From assembly GCF_023091745.1 (NCBI RefSeq), contig NC_068912.1, positions 104,959,567-105,023,566 on the forward strand: 64,000 nucleotides of DNA, in the 5' to 3' direction. The notes under the pieces were generated by a model. It made no database searches. It saw only the letters and a program-made list of their open reading frames with translations, and was not told the DNA's origin. The translations under genes were made by a program, and so were the position numbers. Source of the DNA: Budorcas taxicolor (lineage: Eukaryota; Chordata; Mammalia; Artiodactyla; Bovidae). Shown one piece after another: positions 44,111 through 54,830 of the stretch. Each line of letters opens with the position of its first letter. The stretch's first letter is position 1.

Positions 44111-45140
44111 GACATTTCAATAACTTGTCTCCAAGTAACTGTTCTGCCCTGGTTGGTTACTGACACGAGCGACAGGAGAGTCTCCATCCATGTCCGTGGT
44201 CTCCCTCTCTCCCTCCAGCTTTTCCTTCCCTCCTTCTTGGTCACTCTTCCTCTAGAAATCCAAGGCATCCTTGCCATCAGTTCCTGCAAAGTGATCACCT
44301 GGGTGACAAGAAACCCCAGTCCTCACTTCTAAGCACTGCTGCTTTCCTGAAACCCCATGACAAGTTGCAGTGATGGAGAGCACTGAGTGTCGGAGGTGGG
44401 TCACCAAGACTTTGTTGGGGCACAGAAGTCCCACTCTCTCACATGTACGGGCCTGATTAGCCATCTCAGCCTTAGCTCGGTCCCCTTCAGACACTGCATC
44501 CTTCATTTCTGGGGCCTGCCTTCTGCCCCACAGGGGCTCTCATTTCCTCCATGAGAGCTTTACAAAGTAAGGACCAGATGGAGCCAATGCAGAGATGGCA
44601 CCTAGGGTCTGCCTTGTCCTCTGCTATGGAACAGGGACGGACCAAGCACCTGTGGAATACCCAGCCCTGTACTAAGCACAGCCAAGAGAAAACAGAAGAC
44701 CTGGGGAAACAGCTCATTCCTGGGGGATGAGGGTAGGGCAGGGAGGTGGGCTGAGAACCTGGGAAATAGTTCCCGACCTTCATACCCCTTACCTCCAATA
44801 GTCTCCAGAGGGTGAGAAGCTGAGGGGCCCTCTGCTGGGGTCGGGGGAGGGGATATTCCACCAGAGTTTCCAGCCAGCAGCCTCCTGACCACCCGCCCCT
44901 CTGCGCCTGCCTCCCTCACCCTCTCACACGCTGTCACACTTATTAAATGAGATAATCTGAGCAAAGCACTTAGCATCCTGCCTGGTTAACACTGCGCCCT
45001 TGATAAATGCCTGTAGTCACACCCCCTCCCCCACACCCTTTTGCACGCAGTCTGTCCTGCACACACTTAGTCCGTCAGCACTTTCAGGGGCTCTGACACC
45101 AGTGTGCCATTTGCTCTCTGATACACCTCGCATTCTCCAA
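44111..45140. other. Intergenic DNA, nothing recognised
   Basis: Mostly unique-looking. A short MIR-like tail may occur near 44935-45005 (AATGAGATAATCTGAGCAAA). Confidence 0.4.
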
Positions 45141-45141
<1 letters not shown>

Positions 45142-45184
<43 letters not shown>

Positions 45185-45206
45185 ACAAGCACACACTCAC
45201 ATCCCT
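45142..45206. repeat. (CA)n microsatellite
   Basis: About 19 uninterrupted CA units to 45179, then an imperfect extension. Confidence 0.95.
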
Positions 45207-45802
45207 ACACACCCTCCTGCCTCACCCCACCCAGATTTCTTTTTGTCCTGAGCCCAGCAGGCTGCTGAGTGTGAGCCAAGAGGCCAAGTGGCCATTGCAG
45301 GGCAGTGGAGAGAAGCCTGTTCCCACAGCCCAGTCCCATCACAGAGGCCTGAGTCTGGAGAAGCCTGGAGAAGGGGCCCTGAAGCTGGCAGGAAGGGAGG
45401 GAGAGGAGGCAGGTGATGGGAAGACTGGGCCAGGCTCACCTCAGTCTTTTCAGGTGAGAAGTCTGGGGCCCCAGACCAGCCTCTGACAGCAACCCAGGGG
45501 TTGGGGGCTGTGGGAGATGGCACGAGGCATACTGAGCCTCCATGGGACAAACCCTAGCTGGGAGCACTGGTTTGGAAGGGCCATTCCTGACCCACAAGGC
45601 CTCTCCCACCTCAGGCCAGAAGCAACACCCTGCACCTGAGCGGTCTCAAGGCTGACAATGGCCTGGGAGAGTGAGAGGGGAGAGGATCAAGGATTTTGCC
45701 CTCCCCTCATCTCTACCTCCAAGTGTCACATGCAAGAACTGTGATCCTTGGGCCAAGTGATCCCAAGGCCTGGGACAGACAGACAGTCTATGGAAATAAA
45801 CA

Positions 45803-46045
45803 GGAATGGGGACTTCTCCAGCAGTCCAGTGGTTAAGACTCCGCATTCCCAATGCAGGGGCCCCGGTCCTGTCCCTGGTCAGGGAACTAGATCCTGCATG
45901 CCACAACCAAGAGTTCACGTGCCACAACCGAATGTTCCATGCGCTGCAACTACAAGACCTCACAGGAGATCCTGTATGCCATACTGGAGATCGAAGACAC
46001 TACGTGTGGCAACTAGCCAAATAAATAAGTAAAAATGTTTTAAAA
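45803..46045 (+). mobile_element. CHR-type tRNA-Glu SINE, full length
   Basis: GGGACTTCTCCAGCAGTCCA, GTGGTTAAGACTCCGCATTC, GGTCAGGGAACTAGATCCTG, then a long CAAC-rich body and A-rich tail. Probable TSD GGAAATAAACA (45792-45802) and GGAAATAAATA (46046-46056). Confidence 0.93.
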
Positions 46046-46493
46046 GGAAATAAATAACTAGCAGAATCATTTATGCTGGGCTTATAAATGAATAGAATTG
46101 TGTTCCCCACTATTTTCTGAGTTTGTGTGCCATTAGTATCCCTTAGTCCTTAAATATTTGATTGAATTTACCAGTGAAACCATCTAGGTGGAAATTTTTT
46201 ATATTATGAATTCAATTTCTTTAATAGATTTAGAGGTATCCAGATTTTCTAATTTTTCTTTAAAAAGAATGATAATTTTAAATGTCAAGAAATAATATCA
46301 CTTCCCTTATGGAAACCTCCAATGACTTCTCCTTGTGCTAAGAAGAAAATCCAAAGTCACTTTCATAATCTCTAAGGCTCTTTAGGATCTGGTTCCTGCC
46401 TGCTTTACAGATCTCACCTGGACCCACGTTCCTGATATTCACTAGGATGATTCCTTAACGTCATTTAGATTTCAGCCCAGGTGTCACCTCCTT

Positions 46494-47755
46494 GTAGTGG
46501 TCGTTCAGTCGCTTGGTCATGTCCGACTCTTTGCAACTCCATGGACTGAAGCATGCCAGGCCTCCCTGTCCATCACCAATTTCCAGAGCTTGCTCAACCT
46601 CATGTCCATCGAGTTGGTGATACCATCCAACCATCTCACCCTCTGTCATCCCCTTCTCCTCCTGCCTTCAGTCTTCCCAGCATCAGTTCAGTTCAGTTCA
46701 GTTCAGTTGCTCAGTCGTGTCCGTCTCTTTGCAGGGTCTTTTCAAATGAGTTAACTCTTCACATCAGGTGGCCAAAGTATTGGAGCTTCAGCTTCAGCAT
46801 CAGTCCTTCCAGTGAATATTCAGGACTGATTTCCTTTAGGATTGACTGGTTGGATCTCCTTGGAGTCCAAGGGACTCTCAGGGGTCTTCTCTAGCACCAC
46901 AGTTCGAAAGTGTCAATTCTTTGGTGTTCAGCCTTCTTTATGGTCCAATTCTCACATCCACACATGACTACTGAAAAAACCATAGCCTTGACTAGACAGA
47001 CCTATGTCAGCAAAGTAATGTCTCTGCTTTTTAATATGCTGTCTAGGTTGGTCATAGCTTTTCTTCCAAGGAGCAAGCATCTTTAAATTTCATGGCTGCA
47101 GTCACCTCTGCAGTGATTTTGAAGCCCAAGAAAATAAGGTCTGTTACGGTTTCTATTGTTCCCCCATCTATTTGCCATGCAGTGACGGGACCCAGATGCC
47201 ATGATCTTAGTGTTCTGAATGTTGACTTTTAAGCCAGCTTTTTCACTCTCCTCTTTCATTTTCATCAAGAGGCTCTTTAGTTCCTCTTCACTTTCTGCCA
47301 TAAGGGGTGGGGGGGTGTACCTAGAACTTCCAGATGTTCAAGCTGGATTTAGAAAAGACAGAGGAACCAGAAATCAAATCACCAACATCTGTTGGCACGA
47401 AAAAGCAAGAGAATTCCAGAAAAACATCTACTTCTGCTTTATTGACTACACTAAAGCCTTTGAGTGTGTGAATCGCAACGAACTGTGGAAAATTTTTCAA
47501 GAGATGGGAATACCAGACCACTTCACCTGCCTCCTGAGAAATCTGTATGCAGGTCAAGAACTGGACATGAAACAACAGACTGGTTCCAAATTGGGGAAGG
47601 AGTATGTCAAGGATGTATATTGTCACTTTGCTTATTTAACTTATATGCAGAGTACATATAAAGCAAAATGCCAGTCTGGATGAAGCACAAGCTGAAATCA
47701 AGATTGCCAGGAGAAATATCAACAACCTCAGATATGCAGATGACACTACCCTATA
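46494..47755 (-). mobile_element. BovB LINE with 5' inversion (twin priming)
   Basis: From 46494 to about 47309 the element is BovB 3' sequence, sense on the minus strand, ending at the CCCTTATGGCAG position. From about 47310 to 47755 it is BovB reverse-transcriptase sequence, sense on the plus strand, ending at ACACTACCCTAT, the position that abuts CCCTTATGGCAG in an intact BovB. A perfect 11-bp TSD GTCACCTCCTT (46483-46493, 47756-47766) encloses both parts, so this was one insertion. The inverted part keeps YADD (47733-47744) at its end. Neither part is a working ORF. Confidence 0.95.
46685..46733 (-). repeat. BovB tail sequence embedded in BovB
   Basis: Within CAGCATCAG | GGTCTTTTC of the host element lies about 48 bp of TTCAG repeats plus GCTCAGTCGTGTCCGTCTCT, the BovB 3' terminus again. 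Confidence 0.8.
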
Positions 47756-48559
47756 GTCACCTCCTTAGGGAGGTCTTTTTGCACAACAAATCAAAATAAT
47801 CTCAATCATTCTATATTAGCCATTAAAAATGTATAGCATTTATCATGATCTGACATTATGTTTATTATTAGTTAACTCATTATTTCTACCTGATATCTGC
47901 CACATAGAATTTCAGGTCTTTTGTGCCAGTGCCCTTGTTGGACTTATTCACAGCTGTGTCCTTAGAGAACACCTTGTCATAGATGATACATGTACTAAAT
48001 TGTTGATTTGTTGTCCTGGAATCCCTAGCCCTGACCTGAGTGTATGTGTTGAGAAACTGTTGGGAAAGGGGGCTTGAAGAATCTTGGCCTCTCCTCTGAT
48101 TGGTCCCTGGGATTGGCAAGCATCAAGTATAAGAACAGATAGTTTCCGGTGGCTACCCTTGCCCATGGGGTTTTTTTCTCTCCTACCCAGGTCTGATTCC
48201 AGCCTAACTCCCTCTTCTATCACCAGCAGCTGGAAGATAGCTGAGGGGTCAACTACCTTAGAAGAAGTGATCCAGATCCAGGCCCTGGTATCAAAGAAGT
48301 GTCTACTCATTCTAGTTAAGAAGCCCCTTGGTTTATGTGTCTTTGAAAAATATCACTTCCTCCCTCTAACTTACACCTGACACACTGTAGATGCTTAATC
48401 ATTCCTGAGTATCAACAATCCATTCCATGCCTATATTTCTATGATTCTATCTTGCCCCACGCCCTTGTTGCAGATGAGAAAACTGAGTCACAGTGAGGCT
48501 CTGCGGTCCTACCATACCACAGAGAAAGCTCCTGGAGGTGCTGAAGCTCATAGATTCCT

Positions 48560-48830
48560 CCCCCCACCGATTTATGATCCTACCAACAAGGGCATCAATT
48601 TCAGAGATTAACAGCTGCAAATGATGGCATCAAGTAGGCTGCCCCAGCAGCTCTCCGAAGTGCATCTCCAATTCAGGTTTATCTTCATTAAGCAAGTAAT
48701 TCATTACCGGGCGGCAAGCATTCACATCAGAGTGAGAATATTAAAAAAGTAATTATATTTTTCACAGTGCAGCTTTCTGGGTAAATTGTATGCAAATTGC
48801 TGTCTAAATCAGGCTGGCAGAACCCTGGCA
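48560..48830. promoter_or_regulatory. Candidate conserved noncoding element
   Basis: Non-repeat, AT-rich and free of simple repeats. It has a perfect octamer ATGCAAAT (48790-48797) and GTAATTCATTAC (48696-48707), a perfect inverted repeat containing TAAT-NN-ATTA, the paired-class homeodomain P2 dimer site. A further TAATTA core lies near 48752. Typical of developmental enhancers; conservation was not tested. Confidence 0.45.
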
Positions 48831-48939
48831 GGTCTCAGCGCTCTTTGAGGGGATATTTTGGAGGCCGGACCAGTCACCTTCTGCTCACCTCAATGAGTGT
48901 CCAGTGTGGAATCTTGCATTCAGTCAAAGAAAGCTCAAA

Positions 48940-49100
48940 ATTAGTAGCAATTATTATTTCTTAACTCCACTGGGACTCAGTTTCCTCATCTGTAAAATGG
49001 GGCTCCTAGCAGAACAAAATAAAGGAATGGGGAAGACAGTCTCTAGCATAGTATCTGCCCGGCATGGACATGAGAGGCACACAACCTCAGAAATGGCAAG
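48940..49100 (+). mobile_element. MIR SINE fragment
   Basis: GGGACTCAGTTTCCTCATCT at 48973-48992, then GTAAAATGGGGCTCC. Confidence 0.85.
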
Positions 49101-49239
49101 ACAATTTCAGGGAGGGTAAGCTGTATCCATGAGACACTAACATCTACCATCTCAGGGAGTGGGCGGGGCACTACTGGGTAGGGGCAATGGGTACTGGGTG
49201 GGGTCAGGAGGCCTACCTTCCTTCTTATCCTGGCTCTGC

Positions 49240-49395
49240 CACCAATTCATGGGGAGGGAGGTGGGAGGGGGGTTCAAGATGGGGAACACGTGTACACCTG
49301 TGGCGGATTAATGTTGATGTATGGCACAACCAATACAATATTGTAAAGTAATTAGCCTCCAATTAAAATAAATAAATTTATATTTTAAAAAAACA
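49240..49395 (+). mobile_element. Bovine-type L1 (L1_BT) 3' end
   Basis: GTACACCTGTGGCGGATTAA, TGTTGATGTATGGCACAACC, ATACAATATTGTAAAGTAAT and TAGCCTCCAATTAAAATAAA plus A-tail: the terminus of the young ruminant L1. Confidence 0.9.
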
Positions 49396-49559
49396 CAAAC
49401 AAAATCACCATTTCTCCATTCTACCCAGATATAATTAAGCCCTGAGTAATGTTCACCCAGCTGGTGCACACAATCCCCCCAGATTGCACTGACCTCCAAC
49501 CTCCAGCAGTGAGAAGTTTCATGCTGAAATAGGGCTGAAATAGGGCATTTGAAGTGCAA

Positions 49560-49870
49560 ACACGACAACTCCCTCAGTTTACAATTGAGAAAAAGAGGTC
49601 CAGAGAAAGGTGTGAATGACCCAAAGTCACACATCAGGTAAGTGATAAAGTCATGACCAGAATCCCAGGCCAGGGCAGTTCTAATATGTACTGTTAATAC
49701 CCATCTGTCAAATGGGCACTTAAAGGCCTGAATTGAAACTGTAAAATGTGATTTGCACACTGGTATCATCAACTTTATCTTAGGGTTGGCATACAATCCT
49801 GGGATTCAATCCAGGGCAGATTACTTCCTGTCGAACCCCAATTTCTCCATCTGTCAAATGAGGCTGTTGG
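49560..49870. mobile_element. Two MIR fragments
   Basis: About 49560-49660 (minus): AAAGAGGTCCAGAGAAAGGT and CAAAGTCACACATCAGGTAA. About 49780-49870 (plus): GGGATTCAATCCAGGGCAGA and TCTCCATCTGTCAAATGAGG. Confidence 0.65.
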
Positions 49871-49879
49871 AAGAGATGT

Positions 49880-51055
49880 TACTATGGGCTTCTCCCATGA
49901 AACTCAAGAGGAAGGATTTTCATGACACCTTTTCCCTTCTCTCTCTCTGAGAGAAGCCCTGGGACTTCCCAGGGGCCTAGAGGCAGAAGGGGCTGGGCCT
50001 GCCCAAGGGAGTCTTGGGTCTAGTTCCCAGCCCCTCTGCCCACACACTGGAAACCTGCTGGCAGTGAGCTTTGGGAAGATGAATGGTTCCCTTGTGATGG
50101 GGGACCACCTGCTGAAGACCCCAGCAGCCCAGAGCCCCAGGCCTCAGGGCTAAGGCTACCCCAGAGACAGTGTCAAACTGGGCCACACAATTCCACGCAA
50201 ATGAGGCTGCAACCGGGCGCAGTGCTGTGTTGCACGCCAAGACGCTGCCTGGTGGGTCTTGTAACACATAATTACAGCCAGACACACAGTCAGGCTGGTA
50301 TTCACAGCTATATGCATGAGTGCTCAGACAGGAAGATATGGCAAGGTAACACCTTCACACACCGTTAGAGGCACCTAACAATATCTGGCCACAGCTAAAT
50401 CCTGGGTAGTGGTCAGCCAGCAGGGCACAGCGAAGCTTATAATGGTACTGCAGTCATGCTAGAATACCAGTGACGTCTAGACACAGACCTCTCTGGGAGA
50501 ATGTATGGCTCCTCCCTGACCCAGCTCTTGTTCACAAACCCTTACCTGTGCAGACCCCCAATCCTATACCCATGAGCCTGCTGAAAAGTCTTACCGTCAC
50601 CCCCAGACAGCAGGTTCTGGACCACACAGGCGAGTGCCCATCTCTGCGCATGCCCATCTCTGAGCATGCCCAGACGTGTGTTGCTGCAGCCCCTGTCTCT
50701 GTGAGGTCCTTCTGTTCTCATGTCTTCCTCGAGCATCATTTCAGAGCATCCAGAATTTTCAAGAAAAGCCAAACCATGGTTCCTACCCCTTTCCCACCTT
50801 GACATCTCTGAGACACAGGCCAGGCAGCAACCAACCTCAGACTGAACCAGTCAGGCCTCCTACCTTCTTCATGGAAGCAGCGGTTGGGTGGGTTTAGGGC
50901 TGGCGTGGACTTTTGGAGCTTTCTCTGGACTGTGAAAATCCTAGCAGGCTTTGGTAATTTCCTCTCTGGCTGGAAATTAACTCATCTTTCTAGAAGAAAC
51001 TCAAGACTGCCCCCCAAAGCCTTTCATGACCATTCCTGGAATGGTCAAGTCTTGA
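49880..51055. other. Intergenic DNA, nothing recognised
   Basis: Unique-looking, moderately GC-rich. No repeat, coding or RNA gene signal that I can support. Confidence 0.4.
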
Positions 51056-51059
51056 CCCA

Positions 51060-51165
51060 AGAGTCAGGAGCCCTGGTCCCTAATTTTTGTTCTGGTGCTT
51101 ATGCCAAGACACCTTGGGCCCATCTGTTCTCTCTAGGCCTCAGTTTCTCCTACTGCACCACGAGG
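51060..51165 (+). mobile_element. MIR SINE fragment
   Basis: GACACCTTGGGCCCATCTGT, CTAGGCCTCAGTTTCTCCTA. Confidence 0.65.
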
Positions 51166-51509
51166 GTGGATGGGGCGGGGTGGGATGAGGAGGAAAGTGG
51201 TGAAGAGAGCTGCAAAGGCCCCCTCTAGTCTCACATTTCTTGGACTCTGCTTTGCCCCAAGGCCAGGGCTCCTGGTTGAGAACCCTAATCTCCTGCCACC
51301 TGCTGTAAGTGTTCTTACTCCACTCCGGGCTGGTGACTCCAGGCCCTCAGCAAAGGCAGAGCAGAAAGAGCAGTGATGTTTGAATGAGAAAGAGAAAGCT
51401 GTGGGCACACACCAAGTTCAAAGGCAGGGATTTCCATTTGGATCTGAAGCATACAGGATCTGGCATACAGGAGTCACTTACCATACATTTGTGAAAACCA
51501 ATCCAATCC

Positions 51510-51650
51510 ACCCCTTCCTAGCTGTGTAGCCTTGGGCAGGCAGCTTGGGGTCTCTGAGTTCTCTCTAACTGTCTTCCATTGTAAGACCAGGATAACTGCT
51601 TGCTCCTGGTTGCAGGTAGTCATGAAAACCCTGCAAGGCCATGCGTAAGA
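51510..51650 (+). mobile_element. MIR SINE fragment
   Basis: TAGCTGTGTAGCCTTGGGCA, GTAAGACCAGGATAACTGCT and GTTGCAGGTAGTCATGAAAA. Confidence 0.65.
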
Positions 51651-52062
51651 AGGGACAGCACTCGCCCCAGAGGAGCCCCACCAACAGGCATCCCCACCCC
51701 TTTCCCTTTCTGGCCTCTACTACAAGTGAGACTCCCTGGAGCCTGCCCGGCTTAGGGAGGAAGGCTGGCCACAGGAACTAGATGAGAGAGTGATCGGGGA
51801 GGGGCGTGCACACCAGCATCCTGACAGAGCTGGGGCTGACCAGAGCAGCTTGCTCCTCATCCTTGCCACACTGAGGGTGCGGTGAAGTCCTGAGCAAGCA
51901 GTCGGGCTGGGGGAAACGAGAGGGAGATACACACATTCACTGACTCACCCACAGATAACAGGGAACCCAAGCCTGGAGCTCATGAGCCATGAAGGATCCA
52001 CCAAGCACAGGGATGCTTTCCCTAGCAGCCCTGGCAGCCTCCTCCAGAACAGGCTGCTCACT

Positions 52063-52189
52063 TTTTCCTTCTTTTATTTTCTTTTTGACTATGCCATGCG
52101 GCTTGTGGGATCTTAGTTCCCCCACCAGGGATGGAACAGACACAGGGAAAGCGTGGGGTCTTAACCACTGGACTTCCAGGGAATCCCGA
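52063..52189 (-). mobile_element. CHR-type tRNA-Glu SINE
   Basis: Reversed CHR SINE (ATGCCATGCGGCTTGTGGGA ... CTTAACCACTGGACTTCCAG) with a 15-bp TSD AACAGGCTGCTCACT (52048-52062) and AACAGGTTGCTCACT (52190-52204), one mismatch. Confidence 0.95.
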
Positions 52190-52784
52190 AACAGGTTGCT
52201 CACTGCCTCCCAAGGCTGCCTGTTCTGTGCCCTGGCACATGCTGCGTGAAGCCTGCCTCCCTGGAGATTCCCTCTCTCGGTTCCAGCTCTGCCCTCCAAG
52301 CTACATGAATGCCTCTGCTTTTCCTGCCTCATGACAGTCCCAGGACCTGCAGACCAACCCAGTGCCCAGCCCTGCCCCCCTACCCCCACCTCCTGGACCT
52401 TCTTTGCAGACCAGACAGCAATTCAGCTGTTGCTTCTATAACAGGGATCTGAATCCCCTCACCTGCTCAGACATGTCGCTCTGTATCTAGGCACATGCTC
52501 ACGTGTGCACACACATATATGCACTCCCACTGCCCCCCCCCCCAGCACCCAGAAGGGTGCATCAACCCTCTTCAGCACAGAAACTGTTCCCCCTCCTCTC
52601 CTGAGTCCCCACTGTGGCTAGAACTGCCCTGGACGACGAGGAGCAAGGAGAGGCGAAGGCAGCCTGAGAGGACAGATCTCCCACCGGGAACACTTCCTCT
52701 CCCCCACCATCCCCTGCCTTCTGCTGCTTCCCTGTGTCAGGGCCATGCTGATGACACCAGAGAATCCATCAAATGCCACCCCCG

Positions 52785-52865
52785 TGTCAGGTCATGTCAC
52801 AACATAATTAAAGCATTAGATCTTCGTGATGAAGCCGTTGCCATCAATTCTGAGAGTGACTGATC
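52785..52865. promoter_or_regulatory. Small candidate conserved element
   Basis: A short AT-rich non-repeat island in GC-rich surroundings, with CATAATTAAAGCATTAGATC (homeodomain cores) and CCATCAATTCTGAGAG. Weak evidence. Confidence 0.25.
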
Positions 52866-53079
52866 CAATCTAGAGAAAGGGGAAATTTTTCTCCACCCGC
52901 CACAACTGCCACAGCTGTCTTCCCTCCCCAAGAAGGGAGATAGCACTGCTTGTGCTATTTAGGGCTCTAGACCTCAGGCTGGGAGTCAGGGACTGAGCCG
53001 CATAAGCAGAGTCTGTCCTGTTTGCCTGTCCCGCCTGTGGGTCCGCTGGGGAGAGCAGAGCCTGGAGACGTGGGGCCTC

Positions 53080-53190
53080 CTCCGGGCTCAGTCACCGAGT
53101 CACTCTGTGGCTTTGGGAAAGACATTCCCCACCTCTGGATCTCAGTGCCCTCTCCTATAAATGGGACGAGATGGGCTGAAAGGACAGGGG
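53080..53190 (+). mobile_element. MIR SINE fragment
   Basis: CGAGTCACTCTGTGGCTTTG, TGGATCTCAGTGCCCTCTCC, TATAAATGGGACGAGATGGG. Confidence 0.6.
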
Positions 53191-53239
53191 AAAGCGTGAC
53201 TTGATCTCTAAGGATCGTGGAGGGGAAGAAGCAGGAGCA

Positions 53240-53850
53240 CTGGTGTCAGATAACTCAGAGTTAGCGTAGGTTTAGATCCGGACCAGCTGTGTAGCTATGG
53301 TCAAGTGAGTGTTTCCTCCTTCTCCTCACCTCTGCTGCTGCTGCTGCTAAGTCACTTCAGTCATGTCCGACTCTGTGTGACCCCATAGACGGCAGACCAC
53401 CAGGCTCCCCGTCCCTGGGATTCTCCAGGCAAGAACACTGCAGTGGGTTGCCATTTCCTTCTCCAACGCATGAAAGTGAAAAGTGAAAGTGAAGTCGCTC
53501 AGTCGTGTCCGACTCTGTGACCCCATAGACGGCAGACTACCAGGCTCCCCCGTCCCTGGGATTCTCCAGGCAAGAACACTGGAGTGGGCTGCCATCTCCT
53601 TCTCCAATGCATGAAACTGAAAAGTGAAAGTGAAGTCGCTCAGGCGTATCTGACTCTTAGTGACCCCATGGACTGCAGCCTACCAGGCTCCTCCGCCCAT
53701 GGGATTTTCCAGCCGAGAGTACTGGAGTGGGGTGCCATTGCCTTCTCTGTCTCCTCACCTCTAGGCAGGGGCAATTACTTATGCCTCACAGGATTACTGT
53801 ATGATTAAATGAGGAGAGGAATGTAAGGGTCTAACACAAAAGAAGTGTTT
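53240..53850 (+). mobile_element. MIR SINE split by BOV-A2
   Basis: The left piece ends AGCTATGGTCAAGTGAGTGT..CACCTCT. The right piece resumes GGGGCAATTACTTATGCCTC and ACAGGATTACTGTATGATTA. Confidence 0.8.
53334..53749 (-). mobile_element. BOV-A2 SINE with three BovA units
   Basis: 416 bp enclosed by a perfect 13-bp TSD TCTCCTCACCTCT (53321-53333, 53750-53762). A (CTG)n tail lies on the left. Three BovA monomers follow, each beginning CAGTC/GTGTCCGACTCT-like and ending 'TTGCCATTTCCTTCTCC'-like, joined by TGAAAGTGAAAAGTGAAAGT linkers. The usual BOV-A2 is a dimer. Confidence 0.93.
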
Positions 53851-53939
53851 CAACCTCTCAGGGTCCCCCACCCCTATGCTCTTGGATTCAAGCTGTTGGT
53901 CAAGGGACTGGGTTAGGCCTGGTCTTTCTTTGCGAAGTG

Positions 53940-54830
53940 TGGGCACAGAAAGGCTGGGACCACAGTGCTAGAGTGCAGACAGAAAAGATGGAGCAGGTGG
54001 GGGCAGAAGAGTTGTTTCCATCTCAGCTTAGATGACGTCACCATCCAGCAGTTGGATACAGGAGGAATCCGAGCCAGGCTGATGGGAATGAGGGGTGGGG
54101 ACGACACAAGGAAGACAGAGAGGTACTGGTGGGTCAGGGCCATAGCAGTACGACTGGCATGTCAGGAGAGGGGGTAGGTACCCAAGCAAGTGACCAAAAC
54201 CTTGGGAATTGGCAGCAAAGACAGGAGCAGGTAAGCAAGTCTGAAGCCATGGCAGCGATCCAGGCAAGAGATGAGGGTGACTCGGACTGAGTTTGAGCAG
54301 GAGTCGAGGGGTGATTCCAAGGTCCTTGGTCTGGGCAACTGGAAGTGACCGTTTATGGAGTTATCACTTGTCAAGTTTGAGTAACTGTCAGGGAAGAAGG
54401 TTGAAAGTGGTAAAGAATAGATTGTTTAAAGTTGAAGATGCCTAATAGATGTCCAGGTGGAAATGTTGAGCAATACAGGTGGATACACAAGTCTGGAGTT
54501 CAAGACCGAGACCAGGGCTGAAGAAATACACTTGAGACTTGAGAGCTGTCAGCAGATAGATAAAGCCATGAACTTGGAGGAGATCCCCTGGAAAAGAGAA
54601 GAGGGACAAAGACTAAACGTGGAGCACAGCAATGTTAAGACACTGAGGAGATGGAATAAGGGGAACCAACGCTGCAGGCTGAGCAGGGCAGCTCAGTCTA
54701 GAAGGAGGGAAGCCAGGCCAGCATGGTGCCCAAGACGATGAGTGAAGAGAGTATCAAGGAAGAGAAAGCGGTCATCGACATTAAGGGTAAGACGAGGGCT
54801 GAGAACTGGCCAATGACGACGTAGAATCAA
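53940..54830. mobile_element. Ancient purine-rich interspersed repeat, family uncertain
   Basis: Shows a familiar mammalian repeat order: GATGGGAATGAGGGGTGGGG, GCGATCCAGGCAAGAGATGA, GATTCCAAGGTCCTTGGTCT, AGTTGAAGATGCCTAATAGA, TGTCCAGGTGGAAATGTTGA, TCTGGAGTTCAAGACCGAGA. I recall this as an old DNA-transposon or LTR-type repeat but cannot name it safely. Its open frames are not genes. Confidence 0.5.

Larger units (their letters stand above)
46285..47960. mobile_element. L2 LINE relic split by BovB
   Basis: Left (46285-46493) and right (from 47756) parts together read CAGCCCAGGTGTCACCTCCT and TAGGGAGGTCTTT, a typical L2 3' passage. Confidence 0.6.
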
